Made by a program: the position numbers and the translations under genes. The notes under the pieces are model-generated. The model did no database searches. It was not told the DNA's origin and saw nothing but the letters and a program-made list of their open reading frames with translations. This document shows positions 16,451 through 24,362 of a DNA stretch of 42,880 bases, one piece after another (the stretch's first letter is position 1; the number at the start of each line of letters is the position of its first letter). The DNA comes from Prevotella sp. (GTDB lineage: Bacteria > Bacteroidota > Bacteroidia > Bacteroidales > Bacteroidaceae): NCBI GenBank assembly GCA_017960525.1, contig JAGCZA010000102.1, positions 1 to 42,880 of the forward strand, in the 5' to 3' direction.

Positions 16451-17014
16451 TTATTTGTTGTTAATGAAATTAACTGCGCTTGCCGCAATTCCTTTGAGGA
16501 AGCCTCTACGATACGACTCTATCATCGTTGTCATCTTTGGCTCGTTGGCCTCTAATTGCGATTGCATTTCTTGTATCTCTGTCAAATGCTCTTCGTATGT
16601 TGCGCGTAGTGCTTCCATATCTGCAGCTGCGGAAAGAGCCAAGGCCTTGTGCGCATTCTCTATTTTCACATTGACAACTCTAATATCACTCTTATACTTA
16701 AGAATGATTCTTTTGAACAGCATCTCCAAATCGTTACGGATGATTTTCTCCTTTGCGTCACGATAAGTGATGTCGCAGTTCACCAGTGCATCCTGGAATC
16801 CTTCTTCCTCGAAGTTCTTGTGGATGAAGTTAAAGATGACATCAATAGGCATCCCTGTTCCCCATGTGATTGTAATCACCCGCTTTTCATCTTTCTTTTC
16901 TTCTTCAGGAGATGTTGTTTTTTTGTTACTCTCTCCCTGAGTGTTCTCTGCTAGGACAGGAGTTATCTCTGTCTCTTCTTTTGGCTTTGCGCCGAATAAT
17001 CCAAAAAGTGCCAT
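16451..17014 (-). CDS. Hypothetical protein, first gene of the DUF4407 unit
   Basis: A 187-residue protein of unknown family. It begins MALFGLFGAKPKEETEI with a short hydrophobic N-terminal patch, then a Glu/Lys-rich linker (20-45), a mixed alpha/beta core (KRVITITWGTGMPIDVIFNF, VNCDITYRDAKEKI), a long amphipathic helix with coiled-coil character (ADMEALRATYEEHLTEIQEM) and a C-terminal KGIAASAVNF helix that could associate with membrane. The start at 17014 is chosen over 17038 because a promoter (TATAAAA at 17064-17058) with a normal leader lies upstream. It shares the regulatory region with the caspase gene. Confidence 0.72.
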   Translation of the reverse strand: MALFGLFGAKPKEETEITPVLAENTQGESNKKTTSPEEEKKDEKRVITITWGTGMPIDVIFNFIHKNFEEEGFQDALVNCDITYRDAKEKIIRNDLEMLFKRIILKYKSDIRVVNVKIENAHKALALSAAADMEALRATYEEHLTEIQEMQSQLEANEPKMTTMIESYRRGFLKGIAASAVNFINNK

Positions 17015-17056
17015 AATTTTTGATTTTAAATGTTTCACAATCTTGTTTTCTTTGCC

Positions 17057-17120
17057 TTTTTATACCCAAAAAACTTGAAAGGTAACCGCTATATCCAAAA
17101 AAAGTTGTATTTTTGCAGAA
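17057..17120. promoter_or_regulatory. Bidirectional promoter module A (caspase operon / DUF4407 unit)
   Basis: The core AAAGGTAACCG spans 17078-17088. To the right, after 19 nt, comes TATTTTTG (17108-17115), then CAGAAAA and the caspase ATG at 17134. To the left, on the minus strand, CGGTTACCTTT is followed after 13 nt by TATAAAAAGG (17064-17055). The same arrangement, with the same left spacing, recurs at 25790-25863. GGTAACC resembles -35 elements of ECF sigma factors, so the ECF factor encoded here may read it. Confidence 0.7.
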
Positions 17121-17133
17121 AATTTATTTCAGT

Positions 17134-18003
17134 ATGAGATTCAGACTATGCCTGATAATGGTAGCCATGCTACTCTCTTCTGCTGTTAATGCCCAGCGGA
17201 AACGGGCTTTCTTGGTTGGAATCTCACATTACGATACGGCACTAACGAGCTACCAATGGAACAACATCAGCGGAGTGGAGGATGTTAATTTACTTTGCCC
17301 CATATTAAACAAGCAAGGATTCTCGACGACAACGCTGTTAGATGAGCAAGCCACCTTCGACGGTATTGTCAGCCACCTGGCGACATTTACAGACAAAACA
17401 AAGAAAGGCGACATCGTCTATTTGCATTTCTCCACACATGGTCAGCCAGTAGAAGACCTTAACGGTGATGAGGAAGATGGCTGGGACGAGTCCATCGTGC
17501 CTATTGATGCTTACAAGTTATACAAGAAAGGAGTATATGAAGGTAAGAAGCATTTGACAGACGACTTACTCAACAAATACATAAAGAAACTTCGTGATAA
17601 GATTGGTTCAACAGGATTCCTTTATGTTGTTATTGACGCCTGTCATGCCGGTACTTCTTCACGTGCCAACGACGAAACAGTCCGAGGAACTCATATCGGC
17701 TTTTCATATAATAATAAGGTGTTCAAGCCTTCTACGAGCAAAAAAACTCATTTCAGAATTGAAGCATCTGCCAAGCAGTCCAACGTCATGTTCATAGAAG
17801 CTTGTCGACCCGACCAGGTGAATACAGAAATAAAGGTTGACGGCAAACGCTATGGGCCTCTTTCATACAATATCGCACAGACTTTATCGGATTTCACGCT
17901 CACAACCAATTCCTGCGATTTCATAGAGAAGGTAAAACGTTCTCTGATTGAAACTGGCCGATGGCCAAACAACCAGAATCTTGTCACAGAAACGAGCTAT
18001 TGA
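17134..18003 (+). CDS. Secreted caspase-family (C14/metacaspase-like) protease
   Basis: A 289-residue clan CD cysteine protease. A signal peptide (MRFRLCLIMVAMLLSSAVNA) precedes the caspase p20-like fold: RAFLVGISHYDT (first strand), then VYLHFSTHGQP carrying catalytic His102, the acidic metacaspase-like loop DLNGDEEDGWDE (109-119), and YVVIDACHAGTS with catalytic Cys170. The small-subunit-like part contains FIEACRPDQ and GPLSYNIAQTL. Metacaspases cleave after Arg or Lys. Location is probably periplasmic. The ATG at 17134 is 18 nt after the promoter. The sigma factor gene starts 1 nt after this stop, so protease, sigma and anti-sigma form one transcript; cleavage of the anti-sigma-like protein by this protease is an attractive inference. 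Confidence 0.88.
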   Translation: MRFRLCLIMVAMLLSSAVNAQRKRAFLVGISHYDTALTSYQWNNISGVEDVNLLCPILNKQGFSTTTLLDEQATFDGIVSHLATFTDKTKKGDIVYLHFSTHGQPVEDLNGDEEDGWDESIVPIDAYKLYKKGVYEGKKHLTDDLLNKYIKKLRDKIGSTGFLYVVIDACHAGTSSRANDETVRGTHIGFSYNNKVFKPSTSKKTHFRIEASAKQSNVMFIEACRPDQVNTEIKVDGKRYGPLSYNIAQTLSDFTLTTNSCDFIEKVKRSLIETGRWPNNQNLVTETSY

Positions 18004-18004
18004 T

Positions 18005-18589
18005 ATGGCAAAAGAGATTAAGCTACAGAATATAGAACTAAACCGCTTTATTGCTGACGAGAGGAATAAGGTGCTGGCCTATCTGAGAAAGACGTTTTCT
18101 GTCTCAGACGATGACTTGGATGACATTTACCAAGAATCGTCCGTCGCCTTGTTTGTGAACATACGCGACGGGAAACTGTCTAATCTCACAAGTACGCTAT
18201 CCACCTACTTCCTTCGTGTCTGTATCAACCAGACATTGAAATTCATGGGAAAGCAAAAGAAAGTTGTCCCTTTGTTTGATGACAGTAGGCTTACGAACAA
18301 GGACGCTTTCCGACCGGACAAGATAGACGAGTTGTATCAGCTCTGCACTGAAGATGAAGAAGCAGAACAAGTGTCCCGCTCCGAGAAGATTGTTCAGAGC
18401 ATCATTGAGGCAATGCCCGACACCTGTAAGAATGTTTTTCAAGGCTATTATTGGGACAATCTCACGACAACCGTTATAGCGGACATGTTCGGCTTTGCAA
18501 ATGCCAACTCAGTCAAGACGCAGAAGTATAAGTGCCTGCAAAAGTTTCGCAACAAGTATAATGAACTAATGAACAAAAACTATGGATAA
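18005..18589 (+). CDS. ECF-type RNA polymerase sigma factor
   Basis: A 194-residue sigma-70 family factor. Region 2 is at about residues 15-80 (LAYLRKTFSVSDDDLDDIYQ, ESSVALFVNIRDG, TYFLRVCINQTLKFM, equivalent to the 2.2-2.4 segment), followed by a charged linker and region 4 (about 135-190, with IIEAMPDTCKNVFQGYYWDN and VIADMFGFANANSVKTQKY). It fits group 4 (ECF) architecture with no regions 1 or 3. The frame is open from 17948, but the ATG at 18005 directly after the caspase stop gives the natural start. It overlaps the following gene by 8 nt. Its probable target promoters are the paired modules at 17057 and 25790. Confidence 0.9.
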   Translation: MAKEIKLQNIELNRFIADERNKVLAYLRKTFSVSDDDLDDIYQESSVALFVNIRDGKLSNLTSTLSTYFLRVCINQTLKFMGKQKKVVPLFDDSRLTNKDAFRPDKIDELYQLCTEDEEAEQVSRSEKIVQSIIEAMPDTCKNVFQGYYWDNLTTTVIADMFGFANANSVKTQKYKCLQKFRNKYNELMNKNYG

Positions 18590-19250
18590 AAACAACGATA
18601 TACTGACGGATGGCATCGACGAGCGGATAGAGTCATTCCTTCGTGGCGAGATGAGTGCAGAGGAAGAAGCTGCCTTCAAACAGGAAATCAAAGCAAATCC
18701 TGAACTGCGCGACCGTGCTAAGACCATGACCTCGCTCATTCGTGGCTTGCAAGCCGAGAACACTGCCAAAGAAAAGGCCATCATCAAAGAGGCTGCCACA
18801 AAGTCAAAAGTACGTCCTATTCTTTGGTGGGTCTGCTCCGCAGCAGCAGTGTTTGCCATCGTATTCGGTATTTACAAAGACCGCCGATACAGCATGTTGG
18901 ACGCAACCATTTCTCCATACTATTCAGAATATGACATGGGCGACATTTCACGTGGTGACGTAGACTCCGTTAGCATTGCCCATCTTTACATGCTATTCTC
19001 CCAAATACAGGAAAGTCGGAACGTGTCAAACATCGTTAAGGAATTAGAACCTATCTACCGCTCTCTTGACGATGACTTCACCTATTACCCCTGGGCAAAC
19101 GATATAGCATGGAATCTCGCATTGGCATACGTTAAGGACGACCAAATAGACAAGGCCATCTCTGTATTGGAGAAGCTCAAACAGGACAATCCCGATACAC
19201 CTCTATATAATAAAGCTAATGAGCTAATTAAGAAATTGAGGGAATTGTAA
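18582..19250 (+). CDS. Membrane anti-sigma-like protein with TPR-like C-terminus
   Basis: A 222-residue single-pass protein. The N-terminal cytoplasmic region (about 1-75) contains ERIESFLRGEMSAEEEAAFK, the pattern typical of Bacteroidetes anti-sigma-factor N-termini. One membrane segment follows (about 84-101, WWVCSAAAVFAIVFGIY), then a periplasmic domain ending in a TPR-like helical pair (ANDIAWNLALAYVKDDQIDK, AISVLEKLKQDNPDTPLYNK). It lacks a zinc-binding HxxxCxxC motif. It overlaps the sigma gene by 8 nt, as sigma/anti-sigma pairs often do. A truncated homologue lies at 20395. Confidence 0.78.
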   Translation: MDKNNDILTDGIDERIESFLRGEMSAEEEAAFKQEIKANPELRDRAKTMTSLIRGLQAENTAKEKAIIKEAATKSKVRPILWWVCSAAAVFAIVFGIYKDRRYSMLDATISPYYSEYDMGDISRGDVDSVSIAHLYMLFSQIQESRNVSNIVKELEPIYRSLDDDFTYYPWANDIAWNLALAYVKDDQIDKAISVLEKLKQDNPDTPLYNKANELIKKLREL

Positions 19251-19255
19251 ACAAA

Positions 19256-19307
19256 GAAAGGCAGACAGCATTTTGAAAGTTATCTTTTCAAACGCTGTCT
19301 GTCTTTC
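19256..19307. terminator. Terminator after the caspase-sigma operon
   Basis: GAAAGGCAGACAGC (19256-19269) and GCTGTCTGTCTTTC (19294-19307) form a 14-bp stem with one G-U. It covers the end of the convergent gene at 19280. Confidence 0.75.
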
Positions 19308-19732
19308 TCTGTCAACCAGAACTTGTGGGTCTTGTCCAAGAAAACCACATAGAAAGTATCGTTGACGATGTGTCCTATTATTACGGCAGGACCATTGACA
19401 TGAATCCTTGCCCAATGCGCATCCTCTGGCACATTCTTGGGATACTCATACATCGTCCTGCCTTCAGGAGGGAATGAGTCGTAAATGGCAAACTTGTCAC
19501 CGTCTATCTGTTGCCTCATTGGCAAGCAACAAAAGCCGCGAAGAGTTTCCATCGCCAAACTTAGCAGCCCAGCCCTTTGCCAATCAAGAAATGCCGAGCC
19601 GAACTTCTGTGTGGTATCTAAATCTTGAAAGGACAACTTGAAATTAGCCGTCCTTTCAATATCGTTTACACTTCTCGGTTTCTCTATCTTTTTAAGAATC
19701 GAGCTGCCTTTCTTCTTGACAATCTTCACCAT
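19280..19732 (-). CDS. Candidate toxin partner of the Panacea antitoxin
   Basis: A 150-residue protein whose ATG overlaps the stop of the upstream Panacea-domain gene by one base (TGATG), the usual antitoxin-toxin arrangement. The N-terminus is basic (MVKIVKKKGSSILKKIEK). The C-terminal half has a compact beta pattern: WARIHVNGPAVIIGHIVND then TFYVVFLDKTHKFWLTEKDR, ending in a family-like FLDKxHxFW motif. I do not recognise a catalytic set; the beta-barrel-like C-terminus could be a new toxin fold. Function as a toxin is inferred only from the gene pair. Confidence 0.65.
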   Translation of the reverse strand: MVKIVKKKGSSILKKIEKPRSVNDIERTANFKLSFQDLDTTQKFGSAFLDWQRAGLLSLAMETLRGFCCLPMRQQIDGDKFAIYDSFPPEGRTMYEYPKNVPEDAHWARIHVNGPAVIIGHIVNDTFYVVFLDKTHKFWLTEKDRQRLKR

Positions 19733-20220
19733 CAGGCAATGTCCCTCTTATAGAATCGCGCAGTTTCTTCCTTTGAGATAATTTCATGGCATGGCTGGGC
19801 AGCATCATAACCAATACGGGCTAACTGCCAGGGCCTTTCATTGTGCGTTGCTCGTTCAAGTTCAAGTCCTGTCCATGAGGCAAGCTGCCCAAGCACGTCT
19901 TTTGTCAAAGCTTGTTGGTCGCTGGTCAGCGTCTCAAATTCTGCATCAACATCCATCCCAGGTGTCTCCGAATAGGCCACATCAGTATATAGTACAGCCT
20001 GCCCTTTCAGCTCATTGAATACTTTTCGGCTTACTGGCCCGTGTACCCATGCTTCAAACTGGTCTGTAATCAATTCCTGACCAAAGTATGCCAAACAATA
20101 GGCATCACAATAGAACAGCAGCTTCTGCAGCTTCAAGTGTGACATCGGTCCATAGTGCTTCAATATATAGTTCGAAAGCACAATGGAGTCTATCGTCTTG
20201 TATTCTTTTGTCTTTACCAT
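19732..20220 (-). CDS. Panacea (DUF4065) domain antitoxin
   Basis: A 162-residue protein of the SocA-like/DUF4065 family, now called Panacea, whose members neutralise varied toxins encoded next to them. Family hallmarks are SNYILKHYGPMSHLKLQKLL, FYCDAYCLAYFGQELITDQF and EAWVHGPVSRKVFNELKG, then the THNERPWQLAR motif near the C-terminus. The ATG at 20220 is preferred over the frame opening at 20250, because the -7 box (TAACTTTG, 20255-20248) lies upstream. It is co-transcribed with the toxin candidate at 19280. Confidence 0.9.
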   Translation of the reverse strand: MVKTKEYKTIDSIVLSNYILKHYGPMSHLKLQKLLFYCDAYCLAYFGQELITDQFEAWVHGPVSRKVFNELKGQAVLYTDVAYSETPGMDVDAEFETLTSDQQALTKDVLGQLASWTGLELERATHNERPWQLARIGYDAAQPCHEIISKEETARFYKRDIA

Positions 20221-20247
20221 AATACCGTCCTTTCTTATTTTCAGCCG

Positions 20248-20277
20248 CAAAGTTAGTAATTATTTCTGTAACGACAA
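20248..20277 (-). promoter_or_regulatory. Promoter of the Panacea pair
   Basis: On the minus strand TTG at 20277-20275, a 19-nt spacer and TAACTTTG at 20255-20248 give a good Bacteroidetes promoter; the start codon is 28 nt downstream. Confidence 0.7.
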
Positions 20278-20394
20278 TAGTTTTTCTTCTTTTTCTGTCA
20301 AAACAGGCTCTTTTTTGTTTGTTCGCAAGGTAATATCGTTCCTTTGGGGGTTACATTGCCTCCCTTAGTTGTATCAACAGGAAAAGTCAGAAAC

Positions 20395-20547
20395 ATGGAA
20401 GAATATGTCGACCAAATCGAAAAGTTCCTCAGAGGTAAGATGACTCGGCAGGAAGAAACAAACTTTAAAGCGTCATTGTCATCAAATTGTCGCCTCCGTT
20501 CATTTGCATTCGTTGTAGCAACCGTGTTAATGTATCAAAAAACTTAG
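20395..20547 (+). pseudogene. Truncated anti-sigma-like N-terminus
   Basis: A 50-codon remnant starting MEEYVDQIEKFLRGKMTRQE. It aligns with residues 13-57 of the anti-sigma-like protein at 18582 (pattern IExFLRGxMxxxEExxFK), then ends in ATVLMYQKT and a stop before any membrane segment. A normal copy would need a membrane domain and an adjacent sigma gene, and neither is present. I interpret it as the broken remains of a second sigma/anti-sigma cassette, perhaps the one originally linked to the CHAT protease. Confidence 0.6.
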
Positions 20548-20553
20548 CAGAAA

Positions 20554-20698
20554 TTTGGCGTTTTCGATTATTGTTTGTACCTTTGCATTCGGAAATAGCT
20601 CCGGTTTCTGCTCCATACTCGAGTCTTGAACCAATGTTAGTAGCTTGATAACGCGGTGCACGGAGAGCCGCATAGTATTAACTCAAATTTTGGTTCAA
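20554..20698 (+). promoter_or_regulatory. Promoter and structured leader of the zinc-ribbon gene
   Basis: TTTG (20554-20557), a 20-nt spacer and TACCTTTG (20578-20585) form a near-perfect promoter. The roughly 110-nt leader contains an outer stem TTGAACCAA (20626-20634) with TTGGTTCAA (20690-20698), and inside it GCGG (20653-20656) with CCGC (20668-20671). The outer stem ends exactly at the ATG at 20699, so it could control translation. Confidence 0.55.
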
Positions 20699-20851
20699 AT
20701 GCAAGAAACTTGTTTTTTCTGTAAAAGCCAGATGGTCGAGACTGATAGACGATACAAAATCGTTGAAGGTAGACCTGAGTTGCAGGTAGAATTGACATGC
20801 ACAAATCCTGAGTGTGGCAATGTTTGGATACGCAGACTCCCAACAGAGTAG
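20699..20851 (+). CDS. 50-residue zinc-ribbon protein
   Basis: A 50-residue protein starting MQETCFFCKSQMVETDRRYK with two CxxC/CxxxxC-type pairs (CFFC near residues 5-8 and CTNPEC near 36-41), ending GNVWIRRLPTE. It resembles small phage Ogr/Delta or Com-type zinc fingers in spacing and in the CTNPECGN motif. It is monocistronic with its own strong promoter and a terminator. Its role is unknown; nucleic-acid binding is the likely guess. Confidence 0.65.
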   Translation: MQETCFFCKSQMVETDRRYKIVEGRPELQVELTCTNPECGNVWIRRLPTE

Positions 20852-20884
20852 TCGCAGGTCCTGTAGGTAATCCTGCCAGTTAAA

Positions 20885-20917
20885 GACAGCCAGCACTTTC
20901 CCAAGGTGCTGGCTGTC
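20885..20917. terminator. Bidirectional terminator
   Basis: GACAGCCAGCAC (20885-20896) and GTGCTGGCTGTC (20906-20917) are perfect 12-bp arms with a 9-nt loop, between the zinc-ribbon gene and the convergent CHAT gene. Confidence 0.85.
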
Positions 20918-20919
20918 TA

Positions 20920-23900
20920 TTAGTCTAACAAGATGAAACCAGCCCAGTAATATGGTGAATTACCCCTAGTCATTAGCTGATTTTGGGCAGTCTTAAGCGA
21001 TTGGTGTGGAGTCTTTCCAGATAATAGTTCTTTATAGAATAATCTCATAAGTTCTTTCGTTTCTTTGTCAGGCACCTTCCACAAGGACATCAGTATTGTT
21101 TTTACACCAGCCCTCTTCAGGCCTCGTTGAAGTCCAAAAACACCATCTACAATATCAATGTCACCTAATCCTGTATTACATGCGGATAAGACGATTAGTT
21201 TGTTCGCACTCAAATCAAGTCGAGAAATTTCGTCAGCAGTTAATATTCCGTCTTCTACACCTTCTTCGATTTCTTTCCCTGTCCATGCATTGTTGCCGCC
21301 TGCAAACAAAAGCCCACTAAAAAGCATAGAATAGTCCTTTTGAGTGTAACTATGAAGACCATTAAAGAAACTTGATGTCACATCCACTTCTGGTGGAAAG
21401 TAAAAACCATGCGTTGCAATGTGTATTAGTGCTGGTGCATGAGCATCGAATGCTTTAAACGATTCCTCATTTGCATCATTCTGAGTGAGCATATATACGT
21501 TTAAGCCTTTACCTCTTAGCATTTCTGCTATAGTCCCTACTTCTTCTTTTGTCCCAGGTAGCAAATCCCATGTTCCTCTGTTTAACGAACGTGTTGCCAA
21601 TATTTCTCCTGAAGTATACGATGAATATGCTCTTGCTTTCTCTGCCATTAAATCAACATCTTCATAATAGTTGACGTCTCCATATAATGCCGCATTATGA
21701 TAATCTATTCCGATGCCTTGTTTTACTTCATCAATCAATGCCGTTGTTGAAACCTCATAAAAATTATAAACCTCTTCCAAGCGGTTATTGCCGTTTGAAA
21801 TAGCAGAAAGATTTATCTTGCCGATATAACCTGTTGGGGAATAATACACAGTGGAGCCTACAGGTATATAAGGTTCTATTTTTTCCCAGATCATTTGATA
21901 GAGCGTCTTGTTTGAAAAGGCGTACAGAGAGTCTATTTCATTTTGCCCCATGGGTGTATATGCATCCATCAGATCTTTCAAATCATATTCAGAACAAAGC
22001 GGTATAAGCTTAGGAACGATGTCCCCTTTTGCTAAAAGCATAGCGCCATACAACAACTCAGACTCATCAAAGGGCGTCTTTATTTGAGGAAGGAAAATGA
22101 ATTCAATAGCAATATCGTTGTCTGAAAGCATTTTCTGCACATCGCCGCACGTTTTAAATTGAGCCATCAACCTACTGCCAAAATTAGGTATTGCGGCAAC
22201 TAAAGTTTTCTCCTTTTCGCTTATTACCTCACGATAAATATCCACAGAATCATTTGGGCAGTTTTTCCCGGAAAGCCTTCTCTTCATATTAATCATTGAA
22301 GAGTATGTATCTTTTATATATTGGTTATCATAACCTTTGACTATGATATCCAATAGTTTACTAGAATTGATAAGCATGCTTTTTGTGAAAAGTGCATTTT
22401 CATATGCCATTACAATTGCTTGTGGTGTGCCACTTTTTATTGCCGCCAGATTGTTTAATAATACTAACGACCGAGAATAATATGTCCAATAACCCTCACG
22501 TTCTGCTGCTGAGAAGTTATCAAACACATCAATTATTATTGTTTGTTGTAAAGCATCGTATTTGTTTACAAGGGAATCAATATTGCCATTGGTTTGCAGA
22601 CAAGAGAGTAGAGAAGAAAAGAATTCGAAAAAAACTCTCTCTCGCGTTCTCAATTCGTTGACTTTGATTTCGCTTAATGTCATGTTTGCGTTGCCGTAAT
22701 CACCTTCCAGAAAAAGCAATTGTGCCATACCTAATTGCGCTAGAGATTTCATTTCTTTATCGTGCGTTTTTGAAGACACATCAATTACTCGATTATACAA
22801 CGTCTTTGCTTTATCATACTCTTTTGAACAAGAATATATTAATGCTAAATTATTGAGCAGCAAAAGTGTTCCACTAGCTTTTTCAAAGTTTGCTCCATAA
22901 GAGTCTGCGTACAAAGTGCAAGCCTCGTCTGCATAAGACTTAGCTAAAGAGAAGTCATCTTTCTCGAAATAGCACATAGATAGATTAGAAAGCAATTTCG
23001 CATACTCAATATCTTTAAAACAAACATTATCATAATATTTCTTTGCTTTCATTAACCACTGAAGAGCCATATCATAATTATTTAACGAAAGGTATAGTAA
23101 ACCTTTTGAATGATACAAACTTACTATTTCATTAGACATAACCTCCTTCTCATTGAATAAATCTAATGAACCATTTAATATGGAATCGGCAGTGTGGTAA
23201 AAACCTTTTGAAATATATAAATTTGATAAACTACTTGCCACAAATGCAAAAAAATCCCTGTCTACATCTACATTTTTGTTGAAACAACTTAACAAGTACT
23301 CAAATAATATTATACTCTTCTTATCATTAGCAGAATTAGTCGCTTTTTCAGTAATATAGATTTGCTTTTCCTTTAGCTCCATATTTAACCTGTTATCAAG
23401 AATGAGCAAAAATTCTTCAATATGTTTTTCACTTTCTTGTTTTCTATCTAATCTAATTTCACAGTTGTTAAGAATGTCTAATGCATTAAGATATTCTTTT
23501 GAATCCTCCCCAAATGTGGAGATGTTTGCTTCACATGACAAAACAGCAAATTTATAAGCCAAATCGTCATTTCTCTCCAAAAAATACGCATATGCTATAT
23601 CGCTGAGCAATTCGCAATAAGCCCTAAACTTGATTCTTTCATCATAGTTTATAAAACGATTATAAGAATCCGTAAACCACGTCAAAGCTTCTTTTGTATT
23701 CTTTTTTCGCAAAAAAGCTGCTCCGATGAAAGCTGATGATATGGGTATTCGCATAGTAGAATCACCTGCTTCTATCGCAATCTTATTGTAGTTCTCCATT
23801 ACATCTATTGCGGCTTGCCATTCTCTTCTCGAGAAATGATGCTGATACGTGTTTTGAACAACGGTATAGTAGGAATACAAGTTCTTTTGTCCGTAATCGC

Positions 23901-24327
23901 TATAATATTTACTCGAAAACTTTTCGATTTCATCTATAATGCTGTCATTCATACTATTAAAGAGTTCTGCACACATCGTCAATATAGGCCATAAATCTGA
24001 TTGGGATGCATTCCCCTCATTTATATTGTTCTTGATATATGTAAATGCTCTTTTCCCCGATTCAGCATAAGGAATAATAGCTGAAACATCTTGGATGGTT
24101 TGAATTTTGACATATCCATTGAAACATCTTGTCAAATCAATTGCGAATGATGCATCCTCCCCTTGTGGATATTTCTGGTAATATTCAAGGATAGAGTCCA
24201 CTTTATTATGTTCCTTGTTTATGATTAATGCTTGCACCTCTTTCATTGCTGATTCATCAAACACTTCTTGGGCAAACATATTGGTTTGACACAACAAAGC
24301 TATAATAAATAAAACTGTAGTCCGCAT
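20920..24327 (-). CDS. Secreted TPR-CHAT protease
   Basis: A 1135-residue protein with signal peptide MRTTVLFIIALLCQTNMFAQ, a long helical TPR-type region (about 30-780, e.g. YDMALQWLMKAKKYYDN, DFSLAKSYADEACTLYAD, KEYDKAKTLYNRVIDVS) and a C-terminal CHAT domain (about 830-1135). The CHAT catalytic pair is visible: His973 in LIHIATHGFYF and Cys1050 in LIVLSACNTGLGD, followed by GLQRGLKRAGVKTILMSLW and the family ending YYWAGFILLD. CHAT proteins are separase/caspase-like cysteine proteases. The gene is notably AT-rich compared with nearby housekeeping genes. It lies 35 nt after the SIR2-domain gene and shares its transcript. Confidence 0.92.
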   Translation of the reverse strand: MRTTVLFIIALLCQTNMFAQEVFDESAMKEVQALIINKEHNKVDSILEYYQKYPQGEDASFAIDLTRCFNGYVKIQTIQDVSAIIPYAESGKRAFTYIKNNINEGNASQSDLWPILTMCAELFNSMNDSIIDEIEKFSSKYYSDYGQKNLYSYYTVVQNTYQHHFSRREWQAAIDVMENYNKIAIEAGDSTMRIPISSAFIGAAFLRKKNTKEALTWFTDSYNRFINYDERIKFRAYCELLSDIAYAYFLERNDDLAYKFAVLSCEANISTFGEDSKEYLNALDILNNCEIRLDRKQESEKHIEEFLLILDNRLNMELKEKQIYITEKATNSANDKKSIILFEYLLSCFNKNVDVDRDFFAFVASSLSNLYISKGFYHTADSILNGSLDLFNEKEVMSNEIVSLYHSKGLLYLSLNNYDMALQWLMKAKKYYDNVCFKDIEYAKLLSNLSMCYFEKDDFSLAKSYADEACTLYADSYGANFEKASGTLLLLNNLALIYSCSKEYDKAKTLYNRVIDVSSKTHDKEMKSLAQLGMAQLLFLEGDYGNANMTLSEIKVNELRTRERVFFEFFSSLLSCLQTNGNIDSLVNKYDALQQTIIIDVFDNFSAAEREGYWTYYSRSLVLLNNLAAIKSGTPQAIVMAYENALFTKSMLINSSKLLDIIVKGYDNQYIKDTYSSMINMKRRLSGKNCPNDSVDIYREVISEKEKTLVAAIPNFGSRLMAQFKTCGDVQKMLSDNDIAIEFIFLPQIKTPFDESELLYGAMLLAKGDIVPKLIPLCSEYDLKDLMDAYTPMGQNEIDSLYAFSNKTLYQMIWEKIEPYIPVGSTVYYSPTGYIGKINLSAISNGNNRLEEVYNFYEVSTTALIDEVKQGIGIDYHNAALYGDVNYYEDVDLMAEKARAYSSYTSGEILATRSLNRGTWDLLPGTKEEVGTIAEMLRGKGLNVYMLTQNDANEESFKAFDAHAPALIHIATHGFYFPPEVDVTSSFFNGLHSYTQKDYSMLFSGLLFAGGNNAWTGKEIEEGVEDGILTADEISRLDLSANKLIVLSACNTGLGDIDIVDGVFGLQRGLKRAGVKTILMSLWKVPDKETKELMRLFYKELLSGKTPHQSLKTAQNQLMTRGNSPYYWAGFILLD

Positions 24328-24362
24328 ATAATCTGATATTAAATGTGATTTGTATCAATCAA

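Noticed and set aside
20653-20671. Resemblance of GGTGCACGGAGAGCCGC to group II intron sequences
   Set aside because: No reverse transcriptase, domain V or other intron part was seen; it forms a simple hairpin in the leader.
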